A stretch of 64,000 bases of DNA from positions 430,996 to 494,995 of the forward strand of contig NZ_BAAAFN010000006.1 of assembly GCF_039523555.1 (NCBI RefSeq), written 5' to 3'. Origin of the DNA: Castellaniella daejeonensis (lineage in GTDB: Bacteria > Pseudomonadota > Gammaproteobacteria > Burkholderiales > Burkholderiaceae_B). The notes beneath the pieces are model-generated. The model worked only from the letters and a program-made list of their open reading frames with translations, was not told the DNA's origin and made no database searches. Made by a program: the position numbers and the translations under genes. This document shows, piece after piece, positions 16,794 through 26,506 of this stretch (position 1 is its first letter; each line of letters opens with the position of its first letter).

Positions 16794-19700
16794 CCCTGCT
16801 CCCCCTTTTTTTCATGGCCGCCGGACCGGAATGCCAGCGCATAAGCAGCCGGCAGAAACAGCAGGGTCAGCAGCGTGGCGCCCGTCAGGCCTCCCATGAT
16901 CGCCCAGGCCATCGGCCCCCAGAAGACCGACTGTGTCAGGGGGATCATCGCCAGGACCGCGGAGGCCGCCGTGAGCAGGATGGGCCGCAGGCGATGCACG
17001 GAAGACTCTATGATCGCCTCGTGCAGCGGCACGCCTTCCGACTGGGCCTGCCCGATCTGCACGATCAGGATGACGGAGTTGCGGATGATCATGCCGAACA
17101 AGGCCAGCACCCCCAGCATGGCCACGAAGCCGAACGGAATCCGGAAGGCCAGCATGATTGCCGTGACACCGATCATGCCCAGCGGCGCGGTCAGCACCAC
17201 CAGCAGCATCTTGCCCATGTGCTGCAACTGGATCATGAGCAGGAACAGCACCACTATCCCGACCAGGGGCAGGACCGTCTTGATCGCCGCCTGCGAACGC
17301 TGGCTGGATTCCAGCGTGCCGCCCAGCACGATGTCATAGCCGGGCGGCAACGTTGCGGCATAGGTCTGGATGGCCGGCCAGATCGCCGCCGACACATCGT
17401 TGGCCTGGGCGCCATTGGCCACATCGGCCTGCACCGTGACGGTCGGCACGCCATTGCGGCGCCAGCGCATGCTGCTCTCGCTGGATACATGCAGCGTGGC
17501 GATCTGCGTGAGCGGCACGAAAGCACCGGAGCGGGTATGAATATAGAGGTCCTTGAGCCGGTCCAGATCGCTGCGGCCGGCGTCGGTCAGCCGCATGACG
17601 ACATCCAGCGTCTCATCGCCCTCGTAATACTGGGTGACGTCCAGGCCGGTCACGGAGGTCTGCAGGGCCTGTGCGATACCGCGGGAACTCACGCCCAAGG
17701 TGCGCGCCTGATCCTGGTTGACATCCACCCTGAGCGTGGTGATGCGTTCCCCCCAGTCCATGTTGACGTCGCGGATGTCGCGGCGTGTCCGCAGTCTCGC
17801 CATCACTTCGTCGGCGATCTGCAGCAATTGGGCATCGTCCGTGCCGCTCAGGCGCAGCTGGATCGGATAGCCGACCGGCGGTCCGTTCTCGAGCCGGGTG
17901 ACACGGCCGCGCACACCGGGAAGCTCGGTCCCGAGCAGGTCCTGGATCTTCAGCAGCGTACGTTCCCGCTGCGCAATACCCTTGGTCATCACGACCAGTT
18001 CGGCCAGGTTGGTCTGCGTCTGCACGTTCAGGGGCAGATAGAATCTCGGGCTGCCACGCCCGGCATAGGTCGTGACCGACACGATGTCCTCGTCGCCGAG
18101 CAATGTCTGTTCGAGCACCTGGGACTGCCGCCGGATCTCGTCGAAGGACACATTCTGCGGGAACCACAGATCCACGATCAGTTCGGGGCGGTCCGAGGAC
18201 GGAAAGAACTGCTTGGGCACCCAGCGGAACAGGGCGACCGACACGACGAACAGCAGCACGGTCACGGCCACGACCAGCATGCTGCGCTTCACGCACCAGC
18301 CGACCAGGCCCCGGAACCTGCGATAGAACACGCCCTGGTAGACGGCATGCTCGTCATGCGCCCTGCCGCCGAAGTCCGGCAGCAGCTTGAACCCGATATA
18401 GGGCGTCACCAGCACCGCTACGAACCATGAGACGATCAGCGACACACCGACAACCTCGAACAGTGAACGGGTGTATTCGGCAGACGAGGTTCTGGCGAGA
18501 AAGACCGGCAGAAAGCCCGCCACGGTGATCAGCGTGCCGGTCAGCATCGGAAACGCCGTGCTGACATAGGCGAAACTGGCCGCGCGCACGCGATCCCATC
18601 CTTCCTCGAGCTTCAGCACCATGACCTCGACAGCGATGATGGCGTCGTCGACCATGAGCCCCAGCCCAATGATCAGCGCCCCCAGGGAAATCCGCTGCAG
18701 ATCGATGCCGCCGAGATACATGACGAAAAACGTCACGGCCAGCACGAAGGGAATGCACAGCGCCACCACGAAGCCGGTGCGCAGCCCCAGCGACAGAAAA
18801 CACACCACCAGCACGATGCCGACTGCTTCGTACAGGCTTTCGGTGAACTCGTCGACGGCGTCCCTGACCACACGCGGCTGGTCGGACACCGTATCCAGGG
18901 ACACCCCGATGGGAAACCGTTGCCGCAGGGTGTCGGCGACGGCCTGCAATCCTTTGCCCAATTCCAGGACATCACCGCCACTGCGCATGCTGATGGCCAG
19001 GCCCAGGGCGGGCACACCGTTGAAATACATCCTGGATGCCGGCGGGTCCACGTAGCCGCGCGTGACGGACGCCACATCGCCCAGCCGGAATATCTGGCCC
19101 TTGGCCTGGATGCCAAGGTCACGGATGGCCTGCACCGAATCGAAATTGCCGCTGACCTGTATCCGCACCTGCTGATCCCGCGTCTGCGCGACGCCGGCCG
19201 GCTGCACGGCGTTGATGGCCTTCAGCGTCTGGACGATCTGGTCCGGGTCGATGCCCAGAGCCGCCAGTTTGGCGTTGGCATATTCGATATAGATGCGCTG
19301 ATCCTGATCACCGAGCAGGCTGACCTGATCGACATCCGGCACCCGCAGGAACGCCTCGCGCGCGGTATCGGCGTAATCCTTCAGTTGCGCATAACTGAAG
19401 TCCTGTCCGGTCAGTACGAAGATGTTGCCGTAGGTGGTGCCGAACTCATCGTTGAAGAACGGCCCTTGCACCCCCCGGGGCAGGGTGTACTGCATGTCTC
19501 CGATCTTCTTGCGTACCTGGTACCAGGCCTCGGGCACCGCAGCGGGAGACAGATCGTCGCGCAGCGTCACCATCAGCCGGACGCTGCCCGGCTGCACCAT
19601 GGTCTTGACGTTGTCCAGTTCGGCCAGCGTCTGCAGCTTTTTTTCGAGTTTGTCGGCCACCTGGCCTTCCATCTGCCCGACCGTGGCACCGGGCCAGTTG

Positions 19701-19855
19701 GCCTGGATCATCATCGACCGGACCGTGAAGTCGGGATCTTCTGCCTGCCCCAGGTGGAAATACGCGTAGCCACCGCTGCGCACGAACACGATGATCGAGA
19801 ACAGCACGAATTGCTGGTGCGCCAGGGCCAACCGCGAAAGATTGAACCGGGACAC
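16790..19855 (-). CDS. RND-family efflux transporter (inner-membrane pump)
   Basis: A 1021-residue RND pump with the usual duplicated layout: transmembrane segment near residues 12-30, large periplasmic domain, TM2-6, then the repeat. The TM4 motif GLMVDDAIIAVE carries the proton-relay Asp pair. By length and sequence it belongs to the HAE-1-like group that uses an MFP and an outer-membrane factor, both encoded here. Substrate range is unknown. It starts 3 bp after the MFP gene. Confidence 0.95.
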   Translation of the reverse strand: MSRFNLSRLALAHQQFVLFSIIVFVRSGGYAYFHLGQAEDPDFTVRSMMIQANWPGATVGQMEGQVADKLEKKLQTLAELDNVKTMVQPGSVRLMVTLRDDLSPAAVPEAWYQVRKKIGDMQYTLPRGVQGPFFNDEFGTTYGNIFVLTGQDFSYAQLKDYADTAREAFLRVPDVDQVSLLGDQDQRIYIEYANAKLAALGIDPDQIVQTLKAINAVQPAGVAQTRDQQVRIQVSGNFDSVQAIRDLGIQAKGQIFRLGDVASVTRGYVDPPASRMYFNGVPALGLAISMRSGGDVLELGKGLQAVADTLRQRFPIGVSLDTVSDQPRVVRDAVDEFTESLYEAVGIVLVVCFLSLGLRTGFVVALCIPFVLAVTFFVMYLGGIDLQRISLGALIIGLGLMVDDAIIAVEVMVLKLEEGWDRVRAASFAYVSTAFPMLTGTLITVAGFLPVFLARTSSAEYTRSLFEVVGVSLIVSWFVAVLVTPYIGFKLLPDFGGRAHDEHAVYQGVFYRRFRGLVGWCVKRSMLVVAVTVLLFVVSVALFRWVPKQFFPSSDRPELIVDLWFPQNVSFDEIRRQSQVLEQTLLGDEDIVSVTTYAGRGSPRFYLPLNVQTQTNLAELVVMTKGIAQRERTLLKIQDLLGTELPGVRGRVTRLENGPPVGYPIQLRLSGTDDAQLLQIADEVMARLRTRRDIRDVNMDWGERITTLRVDVNQDQARTLGVSSRGIAQALQTSVTGLDVTQYYEGDETLDVVMRLTDAGRSDLDRLKDLYIHTRSGAFVPLTQIATLHVSSESSMRWRRNGVPTVTVQADVANGAQANDVSAAIWPAIQTYAATLPPGYDIVLGGTLESSQRSQAAIKTVLPLVGIVVLFLLMIQLQHMGKMLLVVLTAPLGMIGVTAIMLAFRIPFGFVAMLGVLALFGMIIRNSVILIVQIGQAQSEGVPLHEAIIESSVHRLRPILLTAASAVLAMIPLTQSVFWGPMAWAIMGGLTGATLLTLLFLPAAYALAFRSGGHEKKGEQG

Positions 19856-19858
19856 GAT

Positions 19859-20986
19859 TCAGTCCCCCGCCCCGGGTCCGGCCACGGGGACCACTTTCTG
19901 TCCGGGATGCAGCAGGTTGCCACCCTTGGTCACGATCACATCCCCGTCGGTCAGGCCCGATGCGATGTAGGCGGTGTCGCCGCGCACGGAAGCGACCACG
20001 ACCGGATGGGTTTCCACGCCCTCATCCGCCCCGACCTTCCAAATGGCGGGCGCATCCGGTTTCGGATACACCACGGCGGTCAGCGGCACGGCGTACTGCG
20101 GGCCTGCGGCCGGGCCTTCCAGGTGCACATAGGCCGTCATACCCAGCCGCAGAGAGGCATCCGGTTCCAGCACGGTCACGTGGGCATCGTAGGTGCCCGT
20201 AGTACTGTTGGCGGCCGGATCGATTTCCCGCAACCGCGCCGGCCAGGATTTTCCGGGATCGGCCCACAGCGACACCGTCAGCCTGCCCGCCGAGCGCAAT
20301 TGATCCAGACGTGTTTCAGGGATGCTGATGACGACCTCACGATCACCATCCCGAGCGATGCTCACGGCCGTCCGGCCCGCCGCCACGACTTGCCCGACAT
20401 CGACGTCGATGGCCGTGACCAGCCCATCGACCGCCGCCCGCAGGGTCGCATAATCCAGTTGGTTGGCGGCTTCGTCATACTGGGCTTGCGCGGCCTGCAG
20501 TTCAGCAACCGCAGTATCCAGGGCGATCTTGTCCCGGTCGTAAGCCGCCTGGCTGATGAAATTCTGCTTCAGCAGTACGGCATCGCGGCCCAGATCGACC
20601 CTGGCCTGCGCCGCCTTGCTGGTCGCCGCATCCAGCTGCGCCCTGGCCTGCTGGAGCGTCAGCTTGAAATTGCTGGGATCGAGCTGCAGCAACGGCTGGC
20701 CCGCGCTCACATGCTGTCCGACTTCGACCTGCCGGCGCAGCACCGTGCCGGGCACGCGAAACCCCTGGTCGCTGACGTGCCGCGCCGCGATGGCGCCGAC
20801 GAACACCCCCAGGTTGTCGGCAGATGCCGCCCTGACCGTCAGGGTCAGCACCTGCCGCGGCGGCTGCGCTTCAGTGGTCCCCCCGTCCCTGCAGCCGGCA
20901 AGCAGGATTGCCGCGCAGAACACTGCGGCGACCCCGCCATGCCAGGCCAGTGCACATAATCCGTCGCGACACTCTGCGTTACTCAT
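19859..20986 (-). CDS. Periplasmic adaptor (membrane fusion protein) of the RND pump
   Basis: A 375-residue HlyD/AcrA-like adaptor. The N-terminus has a hydrophobic segment ending in a lipobox (ILLAGC), so it is probably inner-membrane lipid-anchored. A split lipoyl domain flanks an alpha-helical hairpin (QQARAQLDAATSKAAQARVDL), followed by beta-barrel domains. The ATG at 20986 overlaps the end of the lipoprotein gene upstream by 8 bp, placing it in one operon: lipoprotein, adaptor, pump, TolC. Confidence 0.93.
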   Translation of the reverse strand: MSNAECRDGLCALAWHGGVAAVFCAAILLAGCRDGGTTEAQPPRQVLTLTVRAASADNLGVFVGAIAARHVSDQGFRVPGTVLRRQVEVGQHVSAGQPLLQLDPSNFKLTLQQARAQLDAATSKAAQARVDLGRDAVLLKQNFISQAAYDRDKIALDTAVAELQAAQAQYDEAANQLDYATLRAAVDGLVTAIDVDVGQVVAAGRTAVSIARDGDREVVISIPETRLDQLRSAGRLTVSLWADPGKSWPARLREIDPAANSTTGTYDAHVTVLEPDASLRLGMTAYVHLEGPAAGPQYAVPLTAVVYPKPDAPAIWKVGADEGVETHPVVVASVRGDTAYIASGLTDGDVIVTKGGNLLHPGQKVVPVAGPGAGD

Positions 20987-21677
20987 CGGCCGCCGCCGGA
21001 TAACCGTTGGCGCGATCCAGCCGCGCAACAAAACGGGCCACCCAGTAGTCGATCAGATCATGCACCTGATCGTCCGAAGGCGGCGCCTCCCGGCCCGTCA
21101 CGGTCTTCCGGCTCTCGCGGCTGTCGACCGCCGCGCCCAGCAGCTTTCCCGTCACGCTGTCCTGCGCCTCGCTCTCAATGGACATCTGCAGGACATACGG
21201 TGTCTTGTCTGCAGCCATTCGCGCCACGTTGAACAGGGCCTTGGCCGGCACAAGATCGCGGAGTTTGAACTGGGGACCGGTCTCGATCAGGCCCACGACG
21301 GCGAGCCGCAGACGCGCCACCCCCGGACCAGGCTCACGGACCACCCGGTAATGGCGACTGAGCGCGGTCGCCAGCCGGGACGTGTAGTAGTCCGAGATCG
21401 CCTGCAGGCGCCCAGGGCTGAGCGCCCCATACGCCTCATGCGTATTGATGATGAACACAGGCTCATCGATGATGAAACTGCGGTACTGCCCGGCGCTTAC
21501 GCCCGGCGCAGTGTAGTGCCGGTAGTCGGGATTTCCGGGGTCGGGCGCCAGCAGGCTGTAGTCTTTCAGAAAGCCGGAAGGCGCCGGCGAGGACGAAGCG
21601 GGCTGCGTCGGCGCAGTCGAGCAGGCGGCCAGCAACGCCAGGAGCGGCGCGGCCAGCCATGCGGGTCGGGTTCTCAT
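20979..21677 (-). CDS. DUF3313-family lipoprotein, first gene of the RND operon
   Basis: A 232-residue predicted lipoprotein (LLALLAACST, lipidated Cys near residue 19) with SGFLKDYSLLAPDPG and YRSFIIDEPVFI, which I recognise as DUF3313. The ATG at 21677 has AGGAGG upstream; a GTG six codons earlier would overlap that ribosome site. Translation is coupled to the adaptor gene. It may assist pump assembly at the outer membrane, which is inference from position only. Confidence 0.8.
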   Translation of the reverse strand: MRTRPAWLAAPLLALLAACSTAPTQPASSSPAPSGFLKDYSLLAPDPGNPDYRHYTAPGVSAGQYRSFIIDEPVFIINTHEAYGALSPGRLQAISDYYTSRLATALSRHYRVVREPGPGVARLRLAVVGLIETGPQFKLRDLVPAKALFNVARMAADKTPYVLQMSIESEAQDSVTGKLLGAAVDSRESRKTVTGREAPPSDDQVHDLIDYWVARFVARLDRANGYPAAADE

Positions 21678-21741
21678 TGGGCCTCCTGTCCGCACACGAC
21701 ATGGCGGGGTAGGAAAGATGACACGGTCAAGACGCCGCGAT

Positions 21742-22005
21742 CTATTTGCCGGTTTCGGTCTTCAATGCCTTGAGTTCCTTGGCGCAGCCGACACTGAGAC
21801 TGTCTTCGTGCGTCTTCAGGCATTTCAGCAGGCGACCTTCGCCTGGACGGACGCCTTTGCACAGGCGTTCGACGTCAGCCTTGCAGTACTTGAATTCCTG
21901 CAGGCTGGGGGTCTGGGCCCGGACAGGCGTCAGGACGGCCGCCAGCGACAACAAACCTGTGGCGGCCAGTGCAAGCGCAAGCGTGGAAGCATTTCGTGCA
22001 TGCAT
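21742..22005 (-). CDS. Small exported cysteine-rich (GLG1-like repeat) protein
   Basis: An 87-residue protein with a signal peptide (residues 1-30, ending PVRA) and a short mature part with four cysteines in the pattern YCKADVERLCKGVRPGEGRLLKCLKTHEDSLSVGC, which matches the Cys-rich/GLG1 repeat found in small periplasmic proteins of Proteobacteria. GGGAG precedes the ATG at 22005. Function unknown; it probably folds through disulfides in the periplasm. Confidence 0.8.
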   Translation of the reverse strand: MHARNASTLALALAATGLLSLAAVLTPVRAQTPSLQEFKYCKADVERLCKGVRPGEGRLLKCLKTHEDSLSVGCAKELKALKTETGK

Positions 22006-22146
22006 CTGCGTCTCCCGAGGTTCTGGTTGTTTTATGGATGGTTGCAACGCGCACTGGCCGAGGTCCCGACCGTACGCCCGCAGCCACATGCCACGAGATG
22101 ATGCTGCCCCCGGGGCCACAAAGCACCCACGCCCGCAGGGGTGATT

Positions 22147-22689
22147 TTATTTTCCGCTTTTTTCTTCACGTGTCAATGGACTTCGACTGCCTGGCGCCGG
22201 CTTGGCGGCCGGCGCAGCCGCCTGACGTCCCTGCCCCGACACGCGCGTGCCGCCGCCATCGATGGTCAGGCCTGCCGACTGCAGGGCCTGCGCCCGGCGC
22301 GGCCCGATGCCGCGCACCCGGTCCGACAGGTCGGCGAACGACAGGTAGCGGCCGCCCCGCTCGCGCTCGTCGAGGATGATCCGGGCAGTCCTGGGTCCGA
22401 TGCCGCGAATGCCCTGCAACTGGTCGAGCGTTGCGGTGTTCAGATCGACGGCGCCCGCCGGGCCAACCCAGGCCAGGGTGGCCAGGCTGGCTGCCGCCAG
22501 CAGGCGCGACAGGCCGCGGGCGGGACGGCGGGCCGCGCGCGAGCGGGCCGGATGCCGCCGGCCGGGGATGAAGACCCTGCGGGCGCTCCTGCCCGCGGCC
22601 GGCATGCCGGCCTGCGCAGCGGGCACATGGGCGGCGCCGGAATTCTCGCCCGCGGGCACGCCGGCGGTATCGTGCAGAAAAGGATTCAT
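22147..22689 (-). CDS. ComEA-like helix-hairpin-helix protein with long N-terminal extension
   Basis: A 180-residue protein. Residues about 81-145 form two helix-hairpin-helix motifs (LNTATLDQLQGIRGIGPRTA and FADLSDRVRGIGPRRAQAL), the DNA-binding unit of ComEA. A hydrophobic stretch (RLLAAASLATLAWVGPAGA, about 62-80) before it resembles a signal peptide, but here it follows some 60 Arg/Pro-rich residues. The ATG at 22689 has a good AGGAG, supporting the long form. It could act in DNA uptake; the short-start alternative lacks a ribosome site. Confidence 0.75.
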   Translation of the reverse strand: MNPFLHDTAGVPAGENSGAAHVPAAQAGMPAAGRSARRVFIPGRRHPARSRAARRPARGLSRLLAAASLATLAWVGPAGAVDLNTATLDQLQGIRGIGPRTARIILDERERGGRYLSFADLSDRVRGIGPRRAQALQSAGLTIDGGGTRVSGQGRQAAAPAAKPAPGSRSPLTREEKSGK

Positions 22690-22806
22690 GACCGACTCCT
22701 GTGGTGTGAAGGTACGGTCATGATGCCCTGGACTCAGGGCGCATGGAGGCGGCCGTGATCCGGAATGTCCACCCGGAAAAACACGCGCGACCGGCGCGTG
22801 CCGGCA

Positions 22807-23811
22807 TCAGCCGATCGCCAATCCTCCGGATTCCAGCAGCCGGCCGACATAGGCATTGACCCCGGTCTGCACATCGCTGAAGGCGCCCGTATAGCCGGCG
22901 GCGCGCAATTGGGTCAGGTCCGCCTGGGTATGGCTCTGGTAGCGGCCTTTCAGGTCATCCGGGAACGGGATATAGCGCAGCTGCCCGCCCGCCACCAGTT
23001 CCTGCAGCGGCAGAGCGAGCTGGCCCTGATGCACGCGCAGGCTGTTGACCACGGTCTGGGCGACATCGTTGAAGGGCTGGGCGCGCCCGGTGCCGCAGTT
23101 GAAGATGCCGGAGACTTCCGGGTGGTCCAGGAAGTGCAGGTTGACCTTGACCACGTCGTCGACGAAAACGAAGTCGCGCTGCTGGCCGCCGTCGGCATAG
23201 CCGTCCCAGCCGCCGAACAGCCGCACATGGCCTTCGCGCACGTACTGGTTCATGTTGTGGAAGGCCACCGACGCCATGCGACCCTTGTGCTGTTCGCGCG
23301 GACCGTAGACATTGAAATAGCGCAGGCCCACCACCTGGGCCGTGAGCCTGTCCATGCGCCGGCGCAGGACCTGGTCGAAGAGCAGCTTGGAATAACCGTA
23401 GACGTTCAGCGGCGACTCGCAGGACGGGTCCTCGGCATAGCGCGGGCCGGCCCCGTAGACGGCTGCCGAGGAGGCATACAGGAACGGGACTTCCCGGGCC
23501 TGGCAGTATTCGAACAGCTCCAGCGTGACGCGGAAGTTGTTGTCCATCATGAAGCGCCCGTCCCGCTCCGTCGTGTCGGAGCAGGCGCCCTGGTGGAACA
23601 CGGCCTCGGGGCGCGGCAGTTCGCCCGCCAGGACACGACGGCGGAATTCGTCCTTGTGCTGGTAATCGGCGATTTCCAGGTCGACCAGGTTGCGGAACTT
23701 GTCGCCGTCGGTCAGGTCGTCGACCGCCAGGATGTCGGTGATGCCGCGCGCATTCAGCCCGCGGACCAGGTTGCTGCCGATGAAGCCGGCGGCGCCGGTG
23801 ACCACGATCAT
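22807..23811 (-). CDS. hldD: ADP-L-glycero-D-manno-heptose 6-epimerase
   Basis: A 334-residue extended-SDR enzyme that converts ADP-D,D-heptose to ADP-L,D-heptose for the LPS inner core. The NAD(P) motif GAAGFIG starts at residue 6, and YGYSKLLFD carries the catalytic Tyr and Lys. HldD markers include LRYFNVYGPREQHKGRMAS. Its ATG overlaps the stop of the heptose-phosphate kinase gene (ATGA), so the two consecutive pathway steps are coupled. Confidence 0.97.
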   Translation of the reverse strand: MIVVTGAAGFIGSNLVRGLNARGITDILAVDDLTDGDKFRNLVDLEIADYQHKDEFRRRVLAGELPRPEAVFHQGACSDTTERDGRFMMDNNFRVTLELFEYCQAREVPFLYASSAAVYGAGPRYAEDPSCESPLNVYGYSKLLFDQVLRRRMDRLTAQVVGLRYFNVYGPREQHKGRMASVAFHNMNQYVREGHVRLFGGWDGYADGGQQRDFVFVDDVVKVNLHFLDHPEVSGIFNCGTGRAQPFNDVAQTVVNSLRVHQGQLALPLQELVAGGQLRYIPFPDDLKGRYQSHTQADLTQLRAAGYTGAFSDVQTGVNAYVGRLLESGGLAIG

Positions 23812-24743
23812 GATATCAATTCCTCTGCGGTGACGATGGATGTGCCCAGCTTGCCGACGACGATGCCGCCGGCGCGGTTGGCCCACGTCATGGCCTCGAA
23901 CCAGTCGAGGCCGGCTGCCCGGGCGACGGCCAGGGTGGCCAGCACGGTATCGCCCGCGCCCGAGACGTCGAAGACTTCGTGCGCCTGGGCATCCGCGTGC
24001 CGGCGGCCTTCGGCGGTGTACAGGGTCATGCCCTGCTCGGACCGGGTGATCAGCAGGGCTTCCAGTTCGAGCTCCTGGCGCAGCGCCTGGGCGCGGCGCG
24101 TCAGGTCTTCTTCCGAATCCCAGCGTCCCACGGCGTCCTGCATTTCGCTGCGGTTGGGCGTGACCAGCGTGGCCCCCCGATAGCGCGGATAACGGTGACC
24201 CTTGGGATCGACCAGCACCGGGATGCCGCGCTCGCGGGCGGCACGGATCATGGGTTCGACCCTGGACAGGGCGCCCTTGGCATAATCCGACAGCACCAGC
24301 AGATCGTAGTTCCCCAGGACGTCCGCCAGGCCGGCATCGAGCGCGTCCAGTGCGCGTGCGCCCGGCCCCTGCTCGAAATCCACCCGCAGCAATTGCTGCT
24401 GGCGCCCCAGCACCCGCATCTTCAGCGTGGTGTCCATGCCGTCGGCGTCTTCGACCAGATGGTCCCTGACGCCGGCTTCGCGCGTCAGCGTGCGCACGCG
24501 GGCGCCCGCCTCGTCGGCGCCCACCACGCCCAGCAGCCCCACGCTGGCGCCCAGCGCGACGATGTTGCGTGCCACGTTGGCCGCACCGCCCAGCCGGTCT
24601 TCGCGGCGGGCGACCCGCACCACGGGGACCGGCGCCTCGGGCGAGATGCGGTCGACTTCACCGAACCAGTAGCGGTCCAGCATGATGTCGCCGGCGACAA
24701 GGATCCGGGCAGCGGCGGCCGCGCGGATCGGGAATGGCGTCAT
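23808..24743 (-). CDS. rfaE1: D-glycero-beta-D-manno-heptose-7-phosphate kinase (single-domain HldE/HldA type)
   Basis: A 311-residue PfkB-family kinase. RLGGAANVARN near residue 50 and FDVSGAGDTVLATLA near the C-terminus (catalytic Asp) are the two PfkB signatures. The adenylyltransferase domain found in E. coli HldE is missing, as usual in Burkholderiales, where that step is a separate gene. It overlaps lapB upstream and hldD downstream by 4 bp each. Confidence 0.95.
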   Translation of the reverse strand: MTPFPIRAAAAARILVAGDIMLDRYWFGEVDRISPEAPVPVVRVARREDRLGGAANVARNIVALGASVGLLGVVGADEAGARVRTLTREAGVRDHLVEDADGMDTTLKMRVLGRQQQLLRVDFEQGPGARALDALDAGLADVLGNYDLLVLSDYAKGALSRVEPMIRAARERGIPVLVDPKGHRYPRYRGATLVTPNRSEMQDAVGRWDSEEDLTRRAQALRQELELEALLITRSEQGMTLYTAEGRRHADAQAHEVFDVSGAGDTVLATLAVARAAGLDWFEAMTWANRAGGIVVGKLGTSIVTAEELIS

Positions 24744-25948
24744 CGAATTTCCTCCAGGCGGCGAGGCCGATAGGTTTCCCAGGTGTTGCAGCCCGGGCAT
24801 TGCCAGTAATAGCGCCGCGCCTCGAAACCGCAATGCCCGCAGGCGTAGCGGTCAAGGCGCTGGGTATGCTTGTGGATCATGCTGCGCAGCAGGCCCAGGT
24901 CGGCGCCCGGCACCAGGGTGGCGCCAGGCACGTCCTCGCCCTGGGCGAGCTCGACTTCGAGCAGGCGGTCGAGGCCCAGCAGCGACGGATGGGCGCGCAG
25001 CGCCTGGCGGGCGAAAGCCCAGGCGGGGGCTGCGCCTTCCGTGGTGCGCAAGGCACGGAAGATCACGTTGAACAGGTCGAGCGTGGGCAGGCGCCCGTAC
25101 TGGTCGCGCAACAGCGACAGGCCTTCGGCGGCGCGCCCCAGTGCCGCATGGCAGTCGAGCAGCGGCTGGGCGACGAGGCCCGAGAATTCCGGTGCCGTGG
25201 ACAGGACATCCTGGAGATGGGCGCGCTGGGATTCGAGATCGCCGCGCAGGGCCGCCAGGCGAGCGCGCAACATGCGCACGCGGGTTTCCGACGCGGGCGT
25301 GGCGCCGTTCCGGCGCGCGGCATCCTCGGCGGCATCCAGCGCCCGCGCTGCGGCGTCGAGGTCTGGCTTGCCGGATTCCATCAGCGCCTGGGCACGCTCG
25401 CAGTGGTAATGCGCCAGCTGCGGCACGGGCTCGTCGATGCGGCTGCGCAATTGCTGGACGGTGTCGATCGCCTTGTCCCAGTCGTGCTCGGATTCGTGGA
25501 TGCGGACCAGGGCGCGCAGGGCTTCCAGGACGTGACGCGTCTGCAGCACCGCCTGGAATCCCTTTTCGGCGCGATCGAGCATGCCGGCCTTGAGGAAATC
25601 CTGGGCCAGGGCCAGCTGGGCGTTCTCGCGGTCCCGCAGGGGCAGATCTTCGCGCGAGAGCAGGCTCTGGTGCACCCGGATGGCGCGCTCGATCTCGCCG
25701 CGGCGGCGGAACAGGCTGCCCAGGGCGAAATGCAGTTCGGTGGTTTCCGGGTCGAGCTTGGCGACTTCGACGAAGGCGTCGATGGCGCGGTCGGGCTGCT
25801 CGTTGAGCAGGAAGTTCAGCCCCTTGAAGTAGGAATCCGGCAGCGCCCGGGTTTCCGACAGCATCTGGCGGAAATCGAAGCGCGCCGCCAGCCAGCCCAG
25901 GCCGAACAGCACCGGAACGATGATCAGCCACCAGGGCTCGAAATCCAC
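24740..25948 (-). CDS. lapB: Lipopolysaccharide assembly protein B
   Basis: A 402-residue LapB/YciM protein: one N-terminal membrane helix (about 5-21), a cytosolic array of TPR repeats (about 40-350) and a C-terminal rubredoxin-like knuckle (CGHCGF and CPGCNTW) that should bind iron or zinc. In E. coli LapB brings LpxC to the FtsH protease and so tunes LPS synthesis. Placement with lapA and the heptose genes supports the assignment. Confidence 0.95.
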   Translation of the reverse strand: MDFEPWWLIIVPVLFGLGWLAARFDFRQMLSETRALPDSYFKGLNFLLNEQPDRAIDAFVEVAKLDPETTELHFALGSLFRRRGEIERAIRVHQSLLSREDLPLRDRENAQLALAQDFLKAGMLDRAEKGFQAVLQTRHVLEALRALVRIHESEHDWDKAIDTVQQLRSRIDEPVPQLAHYHCERAQALMESGKPDLDAAARALDAAEDAARRNGATPASETRVRMLRARLAALRGDLESQRAHLQDVLSTAPEFSGLVAQPLLDCHAALGRAAEGLSLLRDQYGRLPTLDLFNVIFRALRTTEGAAPAWAFARQALRAHPSLLGLDRLLEVELAQGEDVPGATLVPGADLGLLRSMIHKHTQRLDRYACGHCGFEARRYYWQCPGCNTWETYRPRRLEEIR

Positions 25949-25966
25949 GACCCGCTCCCCGGGAAT

Positions 25967-26290
25967 TTACAGGGGCGCCAGCGGCGCGACGGTTTCGGGG
26001 ATCACCGGAGCGGACGCCGCCTGGGGGTGGTCGATGGCGTCCTGCGCCCTGGCCAGCTCGCGGCGCAGGCGGTTGATCTCGCGGCGGCGGCGCAGCAGGG
26101 ACGTGGCCGCCATGAGCAGGCCGAAGGCAACGCCCAGGATGAAGGCCACCAGCATCACGACGATCAGCGGGACCTGGCTCAGGACATGGTCGGCAAACAG
26201 GCCGACATCCACCGGCGCCGTGTTTTTCAGGGCGAAAAGCAGCACGATGACAAAGATCACCAGCCTCAGAATCCAGACCAGGTAGCGCAT
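25967..26290 (-). CDS. lapA: Lipopolysaccharide assembly protein A (DUF1049)
   Basis: A 107-residue membrane protein with two transmembrane helices (about 3-22 and 40-63) followed by a basic coiled segment (RRRREINRLRRELARAQD), the LapA/YciS pattern. It partners LapB at the inner membrane. GAGGAG precedes the ATG at 26290. The last 25 residues (Ala/Pro-rich) are less conserved. Confidence 0.9.
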   Translation of the reverse strand: MRYLVWILRLVIFVIVLLFALKNTAPVDVGLFADHVLSQVPLIVVMLVAFILGVAFGLLMAATSLLRRRREINRLRRELARAQDAIDHPQAASAPVIPETVAPLAPL

Positions 26291-26346
26291 GCGACAAGCT
26301 CCTCGGGGCAATCCCGCCATTGTAAACGCAAAGACAATGCTCAAAT

Positions 26347-26383
26347 GGAAAACGGGCGGCGCTTCGCAAGAAGCACCGCCCGT
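26347..26383 (-). terminator. Rho-independent terminator after ihfB
   Basis: An interrupted stem (26352-26359 with 26376-26383, and 26361-26365 with 26370-26374) and GCAA loop, followed on the minus strand by TTTTCC. It separates the gyrA-to-ihfB run from lapA-lapB. Confidence 0.8.
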
Positions 26384-26399
26384 CATCCGGACTCGATGG

Positions 26400-26506
26400 C
26401 CACCTCGCGGCCTGCAGGCCACTCGGATTCGCCAGGCACAGGATTTCTCCCGCCGGGACAGCTCTCCACCTCGCGGCCTGCAGGCCGCTCGGATTCGCCA
26501 GGCACA
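26400..26506. repeat. Two 41-bp direct repeats downstream of ihfB
   Basis: Copies at 26400-26440 and 26466-26506 agree at 40 of 41 positions with a period of 66 bp. Each contains a palindromic core, GCGGCCTGCAGGCC. They lie in the ihfB-lapA gap, 3' of the ihfB stop, and resemble REP-like intergenic elements. Confidence 0.85.
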
